From Cognatundibacterium jejuense (GTDB taxonomy: Bacteria > Pseudomonadota > Gammaproteobacteria > Burkholderiales > Burkholderiaceae_D), in NCBI RefSeq assembly GCF_014284255.1, contig NZ_JACOFV010000014.1:62001-126000 (forward strand): a stretch of DNA of 64,000 bases. Reading direction: 5' to 3'. Made by a program: the position numbers and the translations under genes. This document shows, piece by piece, positions 17,239 through 25,459 of this stretch. Below the pieces are notes generated by a model that was not told where the DNA came from, did no database searches, and worked only from the letters and a program-made list of their open reading frames with translations. How positions within the stretch are numbered: position 1 is the stretch's first letter; each line of letters starts with the position of its first letter.

Positions 17239-17760
17239 TTAGCTCGGCATTGGCACAGCAACGTTATCTGACTGTCCTTGTAAAATTTCCAGTATGCCCT
17301 TCCACTCTTTATAAACCGACTTAGGGTCACCTGCCTGACTTTGAAGCGCAGCGACCTGACTCTTGGCTAAATCTACGTAGTTGATTGGCTGGCGCTCATA
17401 ACTAGCTCTTTCTGCCTGCGTTAACAGAATACATTCACCATTCGACCCCACCTTTCCAAGAGGCATACCAGCAAATTGCAGATTGAATAGTTGAACGGGA
17501 TCGATTTTTCCCTCAGCACACCACTGCTTTGCGATACCTTGCATTTGTGCTGGCGTCATATTAGTAAAGTTGTATAAGCTACTAGTTGTTGACGAACTAC
17601 TTTGTGATGCAGCTAAGGCTTGCTGTGCAGATGGCGAGATGCTGACTGAATCCTGAGCAATCGTCTGTGCTACTGCGGTTGCGACATTGCTTGATCTATT
17701 CGCTTTTACACTAGGCGGGTAACTCGATGCGACTGACAAGCTTCCAATTTGTATGTTCAT
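17239..17760 (-). CDS. Ser/Thr-rich small protein, paralogue A of a four-gene cluster, 173 aa
   Basis: The product starts M-N-I-Q-I-G-S-L-S-V-A-S-S-Y and is Ser/Ala/Asn-rich for about 60 residues without a hydrophobic signal. It then has S-V-S-I-S-P-S-A-Q-Q-A-L-A-A-S-Q, and Y-N-F-T-N-M-T-P-A-Q-M-Q-G-I at about residues 61-74. The second half is helical and ends near Y-K-E-W-K-G-I-L-E-I-L. The same three blocks occur in the gene at 18945-19400, so the two are paralogues. A textbook GGAGGT lies 4 nt before the ATG. The N-terminal style resembles flagellar or type III exported proteins, which lack cleavable signals; this is an inference. No family name was recognised. Confidence 0.7.
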   Translation of the reverse strand: MNIQIGSLSVASSYPPSVKANRSSNVATAVAQTIAQDSVSISPSAQQALAASQSSSSTTSSLYNFTNMTPAQMQGIAKQWCAEGKIDPVQLFNLQFAGMPLGKVGSNGECILLTQAERASYERQPINYVDLAKSQVAALQSQAGDPKSVYKEWKGILEILQGQSDNVAVPMPS

Positions 17761-17803
17761 TATTACCTCCAGTCATTTGGGGAAAATAGATTTTGGAACA
17801 CAC

Positions 17804-18355
17804 TCAGGATTTCGAGGTGCTGCCATACCAATTTGCCTGTTGCAAATACCAACTGGGCTGCGATGCCATGTATTGCTGAATATTGGTATAAATATTCGCG
17901 GCGGAGAGCCCCTGCGCCTTTCCTTGTTCAAAAATTGCGTTTTTTTGCTGAAGCACCTGGCTTGCAAGTGCTGCAAATTTCGCGGTACTTTCAGCCGTCA
18001 CTGGAAGACCATTTGCAGTGTAAGTCACTCCCGATAGCGTGCCGTTCGGTTCAAATTTTGACTTTGATATATCAACTAGTTCTCCATCTGACGTCGTTGC
18101 ATTTTCATAGACATAATTGATTGCATTAGACTGATTAGGATTATTTTGCAAATTCGCAATAATTTGCTGTTGATAAAGAGGAAGTGACGCAGTATCTACA
18201 GTTGCTTGACTCGATAAGGTGACGACCGTGCTACTAGTTGAACCAACTGGGCTTTGTGTGTTCACGATATTGCTACTAGTTGCTTTTGAAGTTGATCCAG
18301 CGCCCCCGACACCCAAAAAGCTACTTGTCCTTAAGTTCGTGTTAGTTACTTGCAT
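17804..18355 (-). CDS. Ser/Thr/Asn-rich small protein of the four-gene cluster, 183 aa
   Basis: The first 55 residues are almost only Ser, Thr, Asn, Gly and Val and include S-S-T-V-V-T-L-S-S-Q-A, which mirrors the S-V-S-I-S-P-x-A-Q block of its neighbours. The rest looks folded: Y-Q-Q-Q-I-I-A-N-L, a G-T-L-S-G-V-T-Y-T-A-N-G strand region, a long helix A-K-F-A-A-L-A-S-Q-V-L-Q-Q-K, and a Trp/Tyr-rich end (P-S-W-Y-L-Q-Q-A-N-W-Y-G). There is no signal peptide or membrane helix. GGGGCG precedes the ATG. It lies 43 bp upstream of the 17239 gene, so the two are probably one transcript. Function is unknown. Confidence 0.68.
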   Translation of the reverse strand: MQVTNTNLRTSSFLGVGGAGSTSKATSSNIVNTQSPVGSTSSTVVTLSSQATVDTASLPLYQQQIIANLQNNPNQSNAINYVYENATTSDGELVDISKSKFEPNGTLSGVTYTANGLPVTAESTAKFAALASQVLQQKNAIFEQGKAQGLSAANIYTNIQQYMASQPSWYLQQANWYGSTSKS

Positions 18356-18445
18356 GTTAAACGCCCCTTAATTTCGTCACTCGCAAATTGTCACATGCCG
18401 CATTGGCTTTGCTTCGAGAAAATCAAATCCAAACATCGTTTTTTG

Positions 18446-18850
18446 TTACGCTGTTGTATTGATATTGGTACCGCTAGTCGCGTTTTTCTGATCGAGGTAG
18501 GCCAGTGCTTTGTCGAGAATCGAAAAGGGAATAATGGCATCCCTGCCTGCTGCCTCAGATGGGATAGCTTTTTGCTGATTGATGATAGTGTTGATATACG
18601 ACTTATCGACTTCACCGGTCAACGAACCGCCTGCACGGTCTAAAGCGATACGAGTGGCAAATGGGTTCCCTAAATGCTCTCCAGTGGAAGAAACTGGGTC
18701 TAAACTTCCAGAGGACGCGACAATAAGACTTTTATCCGCAGGTGTGAGTTCATCCGCAATAACAAACGACTGGGGCTGACTTCCAACACTGTTAGTTGAT
18801 TTAGTTGCCGTTGGCGTTACGGATAAACTAAAGCTGCTTGAAATTAACAT
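18446..18850 (-). CDS. Small protein of the four-gene cluster, 134 aa
   Basis: It begins M-L-I-S-S-S-F-S-L-S-V-T-P and is Ser/Thr/Asn-rich for 30 residues. It then carries D-E-L-T-P-A-D-K-S-L-I-V-A-S-S-G, comparable in placing to the (N/D)-F-T-N-(M/I)-T-P block of paralogues A and D. The C-terminal half has I-A-L-D-R-A-G-G-S-L-T-G-E-V and I-N-T-I-I-N-Q-Q-K-A-I-P. It has no signal peptide or cysteine. GAGAG precedes the ATG. The gap to the next gene is 90 bp. No family was recognised; it is placed with the cluster by position, composition and size. Confidence 0.65.
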   Translation of the reverse strand: MLISSSFSLSVTPTATKSTNSVGSQPQSFVIADELTPADKSLIVASSGSLDPVSSTGEHLGNPFATRIALDRAGGSLTGEVDKSYINTIINQQKAIPSEAAGRDAIIPFSILDKALAYLDQKNATSGTNINTTA

Positions 18851-18944
18851 GACGAACTCTCTCTATTATTTGTCGAAGTAAATCAATGTAAGCAGTTGCA
18901 TTATTGAGGCGGCTTTAAGTCTGTATCGGCGTAGCCTGTAATTT

Positions 18945-19400
18945 CTACAAAGCGTCTAAGGCATTCGTGAAAAATTTTGCGCTACTGGCATCACCTCTCG
19001 CGTTTGCAGCATTCACTCCCTCCTGCAAAAGGGCAATAAAATTCGTCGGCTGCGTAGTCGCTTGCGGTGCTTGACCGTCGTAATTCACCTTAGATAAGGC
19101 GGTTGGTATCATCGTGACCAACGCCGATGAGTCGTCAAATGACAATTTTCCCGACTTAATCAGCCCATTCATTGTCGATGCCATGTTTTCAGGCGTTATA
19201 TTGGTGAAGTCGTAGATGGCGTTTTGGCTAGAGACGCTATTTACTTGCGATGCACTGAGCAGGTTTTGCGCTTGTGGGGAGATAGATACTGAGCTAGCAG
19301 AGCTGCTTTGAGGCTGGTTATCAACACTATTTTTGGTCTTTTGAGGCGTGACCGGTGAGTACGATGTTGCCGCAAGTAAATTTGCTACCCTGATATTCAT
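18945..19400 (-). CDS. Ser/Asn-rich small protein, paralogue D of a four-gene cluster, 151 aa
   Basis: From the ATG at 19398-19400 it starts M-N-I-R-V-A-N-L-L-A-A-T-S-Y, matching the start of the 17239-17760 product. It shares S-V-S-I-S-P-Q-A-Q-N-L-L-S-A-S-Q and Y-D-F-T-N-I-T-P-E-N-M with it, and a similar ending Q-P-T-N-F-I-A-L-L-Q-E-G-V-N-A-A. GGGGCGATC sits before this ATG. An upstream ATG eight codons earlier (19424) lacks that site. It is the first gene of the cluster in transcription order. It has no signal peptide, so any export would need a non-Sec route. Confidence 0.7.
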   Translation of the reverse strand: MNIRVANLLAATSYSPVTPQKTKNSVDNQPQSSSASSVSISPQAQNLLSASQVNSVSSQNAIYDFTNITPENMASTMNGLIKSGKLSFDDSSALVTMIPTALSKVNYDGQAPQATTQPTNFIALLQEGVNAANARGDASSAKFFTNALDAL

Positions 19401-20107
19401 GATCGCCCCAAAAAAATTGCGCAAATAATACTCGCTACAAAAATAATAGGCGATATTTCAACTATGTCAATTGATAAAAAGAATAGGTAAACAGGCTATA
19501 TTCGTGCTTTAGATTTTTCGTCTGACTATTCTATGGACAACAACACATTGAAGACGCTTCTGCGCAATCAGAGGTCAAACAATTTGATCTCACCTCAACC
19601 GAAACATGATGCAAACGATCAATATCAATAGCTACATGTTGGCAACATTGGACCACTGATTTACATTTCAAAGCAGTAGTTCAGTGACAAAGATAATCAC
19701 AATAAACAAAAAATGATTTCTTTTGGCTGGCGCATATATGACTAGCAGTAAGGCTGGAATCAAAGCATGAAAAGACGATGTCAACACTCAATCATTGAAC
19801 AAGATGTTCTGACGCATACTAAATTTCACTGAGAATTTAGTGCGTGCGCAAGAAGTGATTCCGGTATAATCGCGCACCTTAAATTGCTTAAATGTTTTGA
19901 TTTGAACGGCATTTAAGCCCTTTGCCTGTCTGAAAGACGATTGAATTTGGATTAATTCCATCTCTGCGAACGCATTTTTTTACATAGCAACTTCGCAGAG
20001 CGCCAACAAACAAAGCCTGCTAGCGTTTAAACAGCATTGGCCCCAAAATGGAAATCGTCAACCAGCCAGTCCGAATTTGTACCGAAACTGATATTAGATG
20101 CTGTCTG
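19401..20107. promoter_or_regulatory. AT-rich spacer with promoter and structured leader
   Basis: No gene is seen in these 700 bp. Useful marks on the plus strand are an 8-bp dyad ACTAAATT/AATTTAGT (19818-19841), a consensus -10 TATAAT (19865-19870) 24 bp after it without a clear -35, and a 9-bp inverted repeat CTCTGCGAA/TTCGCAGAG (19962-19970 and 19992-20000) about 100 bp further on. They suggest a promoter with a nearby operator and a folded leader ahead of the short gene at 20108 and argH. Confidence 0.45.
19865..19870 (+). promoter_or_regulatory. Candidate -10 box TATAAT
   Basis: It is an exact sigma-70 -10 hexamer on the plus strand, reading toward the short conserved gene and argH. No good -35 lies 16-18 bp upstream, but an 8-bp dyad ends at 19841 where a -35 would begin, so an activator or repressor may act there. 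Confidence 0.4.
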
Positions 20108-20335
20108 ATGAAAGATAACAAAGATAACGCTACGATGGAATTACCAGGCTTTGCCAAGCCAGCGCCAGAAGAGCCCGAAATCCGTAAAGTTGTTACTCCA
20201 CCAAAACGCAGCAAAGTCGCGAAACAAGTTCAATTGAATTTACTGGAAGAACTCGGACCCACCGATATCAGCGGCCTGCCAGCCTGGGTCAATGATGAAA
20301 ATACAGATTTGACAGGACTTCCAATCTGGCGCTGA
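20108..20335 (+). CDS. Short conserved-looking protein upstream of argH, 75 aa
   Basis: The core reads M-E-L-P-G-F-A-K-P-A-P-E-E-P-E, a basic P-P-K-R-S-K-V-A-K-Q-V-Q-L-N-L-L-E-E-L-G, and a C-terminal pair of similar segments I-S-G-L-P-A-W and L-T-G-L-P-I-W that ends the protein. The repeated G-L-P-x-W motif suggests a peptide that docks to a partner. No family name or function was recognised. Start choice is open: ATGs at 20048, 20108 and 20135 share the frame and none has a good ribosome site. The stretch from 20048 is Cys-rich and poorly composed, so I used 20108. It precedes argH by 220 bp in the same direction. Confidence 0.6.
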   Translation: MKDNKDNATMELPGFAKPAPEEPEIRKVVTPPKRSKVAKQVQLNLLEELGPTDISGLPAWVNDENTDLTGLPIWR

Positions 20336-20503
20336 TCATTGTTACTTGCCGCTCTCATCCATCACATGCATTACAGTATCTCGCTATACAAATCAGCATT
20401 GAGTATCCAATCAATGCCGAGGCATAAATAGCATCATTCGGGACCCCAAAACACAAACCTGATATATCAAGGCTAAAAATCAGGAAAAAATGGCGCAGTG
20501 TTT

Positions 20504-20509
20504 TATAAT
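20504..20509 (+). promoter_or_regulatory. Candidate -10 box TATAAT for argH
   Basis: An exact TATAAT lies 48 bp before the argH start, a fitting place for a promoter with a short leader. The -35 region is weak. If used, argH can be expressed separately from the short gene upstream. Confidence 0.4.
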
Positions 20510-20556
20510 CAGTCAAATTTATCGCCAACTGCAGCCTCTACGGTAGCCCATCTAAT

Positions 20557-21954
20557 ATGACATCTCAATTCAACAAAAAAAGTGAAGCCTGGTCTGCCCG
20601 CTTCTCCGAACCTGTTTCTGACCTGGTAAAACGTTATACCGCCTCGGTGTTTTTTGACAATCGTATGGCCAGCGTTGATATCCAAGGCTCACTGGCACAT
20701 GCAGAAATGTTAAGCGCGCAAAATATCATCACTACCCAGGATTACGCAGATATACAACGCGGTATGGCACAAATTCAGGGAGAAATTGAATCGGGCAAGT
20801 TTGAATGGCTGCTAGATTTAGAAGACGTGCATCTGAACATCGAAAAACGTCTGACAGAATTGGTGGGCGATGCTGGTAAGCGACTGCACACTGGCCGCTC
20901 ACGCAATGATCAGGTCGCGACCGATATTCGCTTGTATATGCGCAACGCTATCGACAATATCATTGAACTGCTGCGTGGCTTACGTGCAGCACTGATTGAT
21001 CTTGCAGAGAAAAATGCTGAAACGATCTTGCCTGGTTTTACGCATATGCAAGTCGCCCAGCCGATTACTTTTGGTCATCATATTCTTGCTTACGTAGAAA
21101 TGTTTGGTCGTGATACTGAGCGCATGCAGGATTGCCGCAAACGGGTCAATCGCTTGCCTTTGGGTGCTGCGGCATTGGCTGGTACTACCTTCCCTATCGA
21201 TCGCGAGCGCGTTGCTCGCACCCTGGGGTTTGATGAGGTTTGCTACAACTCGCTGGATGCTGTATCTGATCGTGATTTTGCGATTGAATTCTGTGCTGCC
21301 GCTGCACTGATCATGACCCACATTTCACGCATGTCTGAAGAGCTGGTGATCTGGATGAGTCCACGCGTAGGCTTTATTGATATTGCCGATCGTTTCTGCA
21401 CTGGTTCATCGATCATGCCACAAAAGAAAAATCCTGATGTGCCAGAACTGGCACGTGGTAAAACTGGTCGCGTCAATGGTCACCTGATCGCTTTGCTGAC
21501 GTTGATGAAAGGTCAGCCACTGGCCTATAACAAAGACAATCAGGAGGACAAAGAACCTTTGTTTGACACTGTAGACACGATTATCGATACATTGCGCATT
21601 TTTGCTGATATGGCGACCGGTATCAGTGTCAAACCAGATGCTATGCGTGCTGCCGCTTTGCAGGGCTATGCGACAGCGACGGATTTAGCCGATTATCTGG
21701 TGAAAAAGGGCTTGCCTTTCCGCGACGCTCATGAAGCCGTCGCCCATGCTGTTAAAACTTGCGTAGAAAAAGGCTGCGACCTCAGCGACATGTCGCTCGC
21801 TGAATTGCAAACCTACTCAGCATTGATCGGTGAGGATATTTTTGAAGTCCTGACCTTAGAAGGCTCCGTCGCTGCACGGGATCATATCGGCGGCACCGCA
21901 CCAAATCAGGTACGCGCAGCAATTATCCGCGCACGTAAGAATTTAGCTTTCTGA
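20557..21954 (+). CDS. argH: Argininosuccinate lyase, 465 aa
   Basis: The fumarase/aspartase superfamily signature [12 protein letters not shown] is at about residues 285-296. Other ArgH marks are W-S-A-R-F-S-E-P near the start, [13 protein letters not shown] and [13 protein letters not shown]. The enzyme splits argininosuccinate into arginine and fumarate, the last step of arginine synthesis, in the cytoplasm. The length of 465 is usual for the family. No other arg genes are in the window, so argH stands alone here with its own likely promoter at about 20504. Confidence 0.98.
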   Translation: MTSQFNKKSEAWSARFSEPVSDLVKRYTASVFFDNRMASVDIQGSLAHAEMLSAQNIITTQDYADIQRGMAQIQGEIESGKFEWLLDLEDVHLNIEKRLTELVGDAGKRLHTGRSRNDQVATDIRLYMRNAIDNIIELLRGLRAALIDLAEKNAETILPGFTHMQVAQPITFGHHILAYVEMFGRDTERMQDCRKRVNRLPLGAAALAGTTFPIDRERVARTLGFDEVCYNSLDAVSDRDFAIEFCAAAALIMTHISRMSEELVIWMSPRVGFIDIADRFCTGSSIMPQKKNPDVPELARGKTGRVNGHLIALLTLMKGQPLAYNKDNQEDKEPLFDTVDTIIDTLRIFADMATGISVKPDAMRAAALQGYATATDLADYLVKKGLPFRDAHEAVAHAVKTCVEKGCDLSDMSLAELQTYSALIGEDIFEVLTLEGSVAARDHIGGTAPNQVRAAIIRARKNLAF

Positions 21955-21968
21955 TGTAGTAATACATT

Positions 21969-22006
21969 CAGGTAATTCACTGTTTATTTAAGCCGTGAAT
22001 TACCTG
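21969..22006. terminator. 12-bp inverted repeat between convergent argH and the cyclase gene
   Basis: CAGGTAATTCAC (21969-21980) and its exact complement (21995-22006) flank a 14-nt loop, 15 bp after the argH stop. The U-tract is missing on both strands, so it may be a weak terminator, an RNA-stabilising hairpin, or a Rho-assisted end. Confidence 0.5.
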
Positions 22007-22043
22007 CCACATTAAGTGCAAAACATCACTTATCGACATAGTT

Positions 22044-25000
22044 TCAGCGCTCAAACTCCACTCTGTCACGACCATTCTGCTTTGCGCAATAAAGTGCGGT
22101 ATCAGCACGCGCGACCAGTGAACTGATCATTTCTTTTGAACGTATTGTCGCCACACCAAAACTGGATGTCTTATTTTTCACAACCGCAAAATGATGCGTC
22201 GCGACACCTAAACGCAATCTCTCAGCAACCGCGAGCGCCTCTGCTAAGTCAGTATCTGGGCACACCACCAAAAATTCTTCACCGCCCCAACGTCCAATAA
22301 CATCATGATCACGAACGCCAGCCTTTAATATTTCCGCAATCGCTTCCAACACCATATCGCCAACCTGATGGCCGTAGGTATCATTGACCGTTTTAAAGTG
22401 ATCAACATCCATCAGAATCACTGAAAAAACTTTACCGCTACGAATATAGCGACCGTATTCGGCTTCCAGCGTAAGATCAAGTTTCAGACGATTGTATAAG
22501 CCAGTTAGCCTATCAGTCACCGATAACATTTCCAGCTGCTTATTCTTTTCGTCAAGTTCCGCGGTTCGATCCAGAACCAGTTTTTCCAGCAAGCGTTTAG
22601 TTTCGGTTGAGCGACGCTGCACCTTTTGCAAACGCCAACGATAACCCACCCAAATTGCCGCCATCAGGCTCATCAACGTCAACAACCCGAACCACCAAGT
22701 TTGCCAATAGGCAGGTAAAACAAGGATAGGAATATGTAATTCGTGTGAGCTCCAGACACCTAAACGATTACTGGCACGAACAACTAAGGTGTATTTTCCC
22801 GGCCATAGATTCCCATAGTTGGCACTCAAGTGATCGGCATTTACATGAGTCCATTCTGCGTCATAACCTTTCAGAAAATACGAATAACGGCTCTTTTGTG
22901 GCGCTGAAAAATCAAGCGCGGCAAAGCCTATGCTGAAATTTCGCTGATCAGGCTCCAAAATAAGTGTTGGGTCCAACAAGCCCAAAGGAAACGATTTACC
23001 GTCTATCGTCAATTCGCTGGCTTGAACCTGAGGTTCAAAATTCCACGGAGAGAATTTTTCCGTATCAATGATTGCAACACCCTGTGTGCCGCCACTTAAA
23101 ATCAACCCGTCATGGGTACTACCAAATGATCCAGTCCAACTGGAGCCTATATCGTAGCCATCCGCTTTACCCAGCTCAACGGCATGCATAGTCTTAGGAT
23201 CAATGACACAACTATCAGTCCAGATCCGTCCCATCTTATCTTCTACAAGATTTTCGCCGAATGACTTACCTGGCTTACCTAACATGGCGCTAATATGCTC
23301 AAACGTAGCACGCTTCCCATCCCAGCTACTCAGCCTCTCCATACCATCAGCAGTTGCCACCCACAACCGTCCCGAATGATCAACCAGCAAGCCCTGAACC
23401 AGATTGCTTGCCAGGCTGTCCGCCCTCTGATTTTCATGAAAAATTCCAATCAAACCGCGCAGATCAGGATCCCATGCCCACAAACCGGCATCACTACCAG
23501 CCCAAATTCGACCTTGAGCGTCTTCAGCGAGGTTATAAACAGCGGCATTCATACTGGCACCACCCACTCGAATGGCAGCCTCAAAACGCTGCTGTTGTGG
23601 CATCCATCGTGATAACCCACCTGCTGTTCCAACCCACAACGCACCATTCTTCGCGACCAAAAATTTATTGATGACGTCTGGCATTCCAGAATTGGTGGGA
23701 TAAGACTGCCATTGCTTAGATCCAAGTTCAAGTCTGAAAGTACCTGCTTGTTGGGTACCAGCCCACAATGCTCCATCTTGGGTCTGCGCCAGAGACGTGA
23801 TTGTCCCGTCGTGCAATTTTCCTGGCTGCCCCGGGAATGGTCGATAACCCCCAACGAGGCCTGCGTATCTATCTATAATGTCGATGCCATTACCATCGCT
23901 ACCGACTAAAATTCGCCCATCACGTAACTCAAGCACACTATGCACATCAGGACTCGACAGCCCCTGATTGCGTTCAGCACTATGTTTGAGCAGATAAAAG
24001 CTTTGATTCGATGGCAAAAATTTTTGCAATCCACCACCCCAGGTACCAGCCCACAACAAGCCTGAAGCATCAACTAACATTGCACCTATATGATTGAGAG
24101 CAAGGCTACTAGCATTAGTCGCATCATGGCGTATATGCTGAATCAATTTACCATTCGAAGACTGCACAACATCGATCCCCCCACCAAAGGTTGCCAACCA
24201 GATGCGACCGGACTGCGGTTCGAGGATCTTTGATATCCAACCATGTGTCGTGCGATCCAGCTTGAACTGATCGACCACCCAATGTAATTTGTAGGTACCG
24301 GGATCTAACCATGCTGCACCACTGGCAATGGTGCCAAGCCAAAGCTTGCCATCGGCAGCTTCAAATATTGTCATTATTTTCTGGTTTGCTAAGGAAGCTG
24401 GATCATCAGGATCAGATGCGATCCGCTCAAAATGGCCGCTTCCTGCTTTCCGTCGCTGTAAGCCGCTGGCACCTCCGACCCACAAACTACCTTCGTGATC
24501 GATAAGCAGACTGCGCACACGGTCATCTGCCAGACTATCGGCTTGCGCACGGTCATGACGGAAATGTTGAATCCCATGTGTGTTGCCCGCTGACCAATAA
24601 TCGAGGCCTTCATTTGCGCCGACCCATACGCCACCACTTGCCTCGGCAATGATGGCCCAGATTCTGCCGCCAACATTCGAGGTGGCAGCGGCGCCTGGCC
24701 GCAAAACTGTATCAGTAGCGCCTCCGCCCATGTGATTAAAGCGTTCAGTCTTAGGGTCAAAGATGGCAAGACCATTGCTGAGTGTACCAACCCAAAGTTT
24801 GCCATCCTGAGCAGACATCAAGGCGGTGACATAATCTCCTGGCAAAGACGAGGGGTTGTTATCGTCATGTACAAATTTACGGAAACGGTAGCCGTCATAA
24901 CGCACTAAGCCATGTTGCGTACCGACCCAAAGCCAGCCTTTGGGGTCTTGCACCAGAGACGTGATGGTTGAATCTAGTAACTCTGCATCACCAACGTTCT

Positions 25001-25130
25001 CAAAATACGGTTCCGCAAAAGAGAACTCTGTCAGTTTGCCATCTACAGCGCCGGCAAACTGTGAAAACGGGGGCACAAATATAAGAAAAAAAAGACAAGC
25101 ATACGATATGCTTCTTAACATCATCCTCAT
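22044..25130 (-). CDS. Periplasmic beta-propeller sensor diguanylate cyclase, 1028 aa
   Basis: After an N-terminal hydrophobic segment (about residues 3-25) come some twelve propeller repeats with the recurring G-x-(L/I)-W-(V/A)-G-(T/S) motif, a Y_Y_Y domain and a single transmembrane helix (Y-W-Q-T-W-W-F-G-L-L-T-L-M-S-L-M-A-A-I-W-V). A short coiled coil leads into a GGDEF domain with G-G-E-E-F. R-D-H-D, five residues before G-G-E-E-F, fits the inhibitory RxxD site. The expected role is sensing a periplasmic ligand, possibly a glycan by analogy with Bacteroides propeller sensors, and making c-di-GMP in the cytoplasm. I chose the ATG at 25128-25130 because AGGAAGCCGC precedes it; an upstream extension to 25217 has no such site. 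A similar sensor ending in a kinase lies at 52872-56804. Confidence 0.9.
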   Translation of the reverse strand: MRMMLRSISYACLFFLIFVPPFSQFAGAVDGKLTEFSFAEPYFENVGDAELLDSTITSLVQDPKGWLWVGTQHGLVRYDGYRFRKFVHDDNNPSSLPGDYVTALMSAQDGKLWVGTLSNGLAIFDPKTERFNHMGGGATDTVLRPGAAATSNVGGRIWAIIAEASGGVWVGANEGLDYWSAGNTHGIQHFRHDRAQADSLADDRVRSLLIDHEGSLWVGGASGLQRRKAGSGHFERIASDPDDPASLANQKIMTIFEAADGKLWLGTIASGAAWLDPGTYKLHWVVDQFKLDRTTHGWISKILEPQSGRIWLATFGGGIDVVQSSNGKLIQHIRHDATNASSLALNHIGAMLVDASGLLWAGTWGGGLQKFLPSNQSFYLLKHSAERNQGLSSPDVHSVLELRDGRILVGSDGNGIDIIDRYAGLVGGYRPFPGQPGKLHDGTITSLAQTQDGALWAGTQQAGTFRLELGSKQWQSYPTNSGMPDVINKFLVAKNGALWVGTAGGLSRWMPQQQRFEAAIRVGGASMNAAVYNLAEDAQGRIWAGSDAGLWAWDPDLRGLIGIFHENQRADSLASNLVQGLLVDHSGRLWVATADGMERLSSWDGKRATFEHISAMLGKPGKSFGENLVEDKMGRIWTDSCVIDPKTMHAVELGKADGYDIGSSWTGSFGSTHDGLILSGGTQGVAIIDTEKFSPWNFEPQVQASELTIDGKSFPLGLLDPTLILEPDQRNFSIGFAALDFSAPQKSRYSYFLKGYDAEWTHVNADHLSANYGNLWPGKYTLVVRASNRLGVWSSHELHIPILVLPAYWQTWWFGLLTLMSLMAAIWVGYRWRLQKVQRRSTETKRLLEKLVLDRTAELDEKNKQLEMLSVTDRLTGLYNRLKLDLTLEAEYGRYIRSGKVFSVILMDVDHFKTVNDTYGHQVGDMVLEAIAEILKAGVRDHDVIGRWGGEEFLVVCPDTDLAEALAVAERLRLGVATHHFAVVKNKTSSFGVATIRSKEMISSLVARADTALYCAKQNGRDRVEFER

Positions 25131-25459
25131 GCGGCTTCCTAGGTCTACATCAATATAAGTTCTTGAGCCTGGCAGTTCTATCCTTAAGCCCTTCGACAGT
25201 ACCTCTGAGTCGCACAAACATCGTATCTTTAAGCGCTTTTTAAAACAAGTGGGGAATTATGCTTTTACTGCATCATTGTTACTTTTACACAGCAAACATT
25301 TATGCGTACTCAAAGATCAATGATAAGCTTGGATGTGATTTTTTATTGCCGTCAACTAATACAAGCAATACAATCTTTGGCAAATTAAGATTTAATTAAT
25401 TAAAACTTTTGCAGCCTGCTGCTTCAAGGTTTTTCATAAAAAAATTCCAGGAGATATTG
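25131..25459. promoter_or_regulatory. Divergent spacer with a 14-bp AT palindrome
   Basis: This 329-bp stretch separates the cyclase gene from the transporter operon and has no gene. TTTAATTAATTAAA at 25391-25404 is a perfect 14-bp palindrome about 56 bp before the livK-type start, a plausible operator position. The area is AT-rich and likely holds both promoters. Confidence 0.4.
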
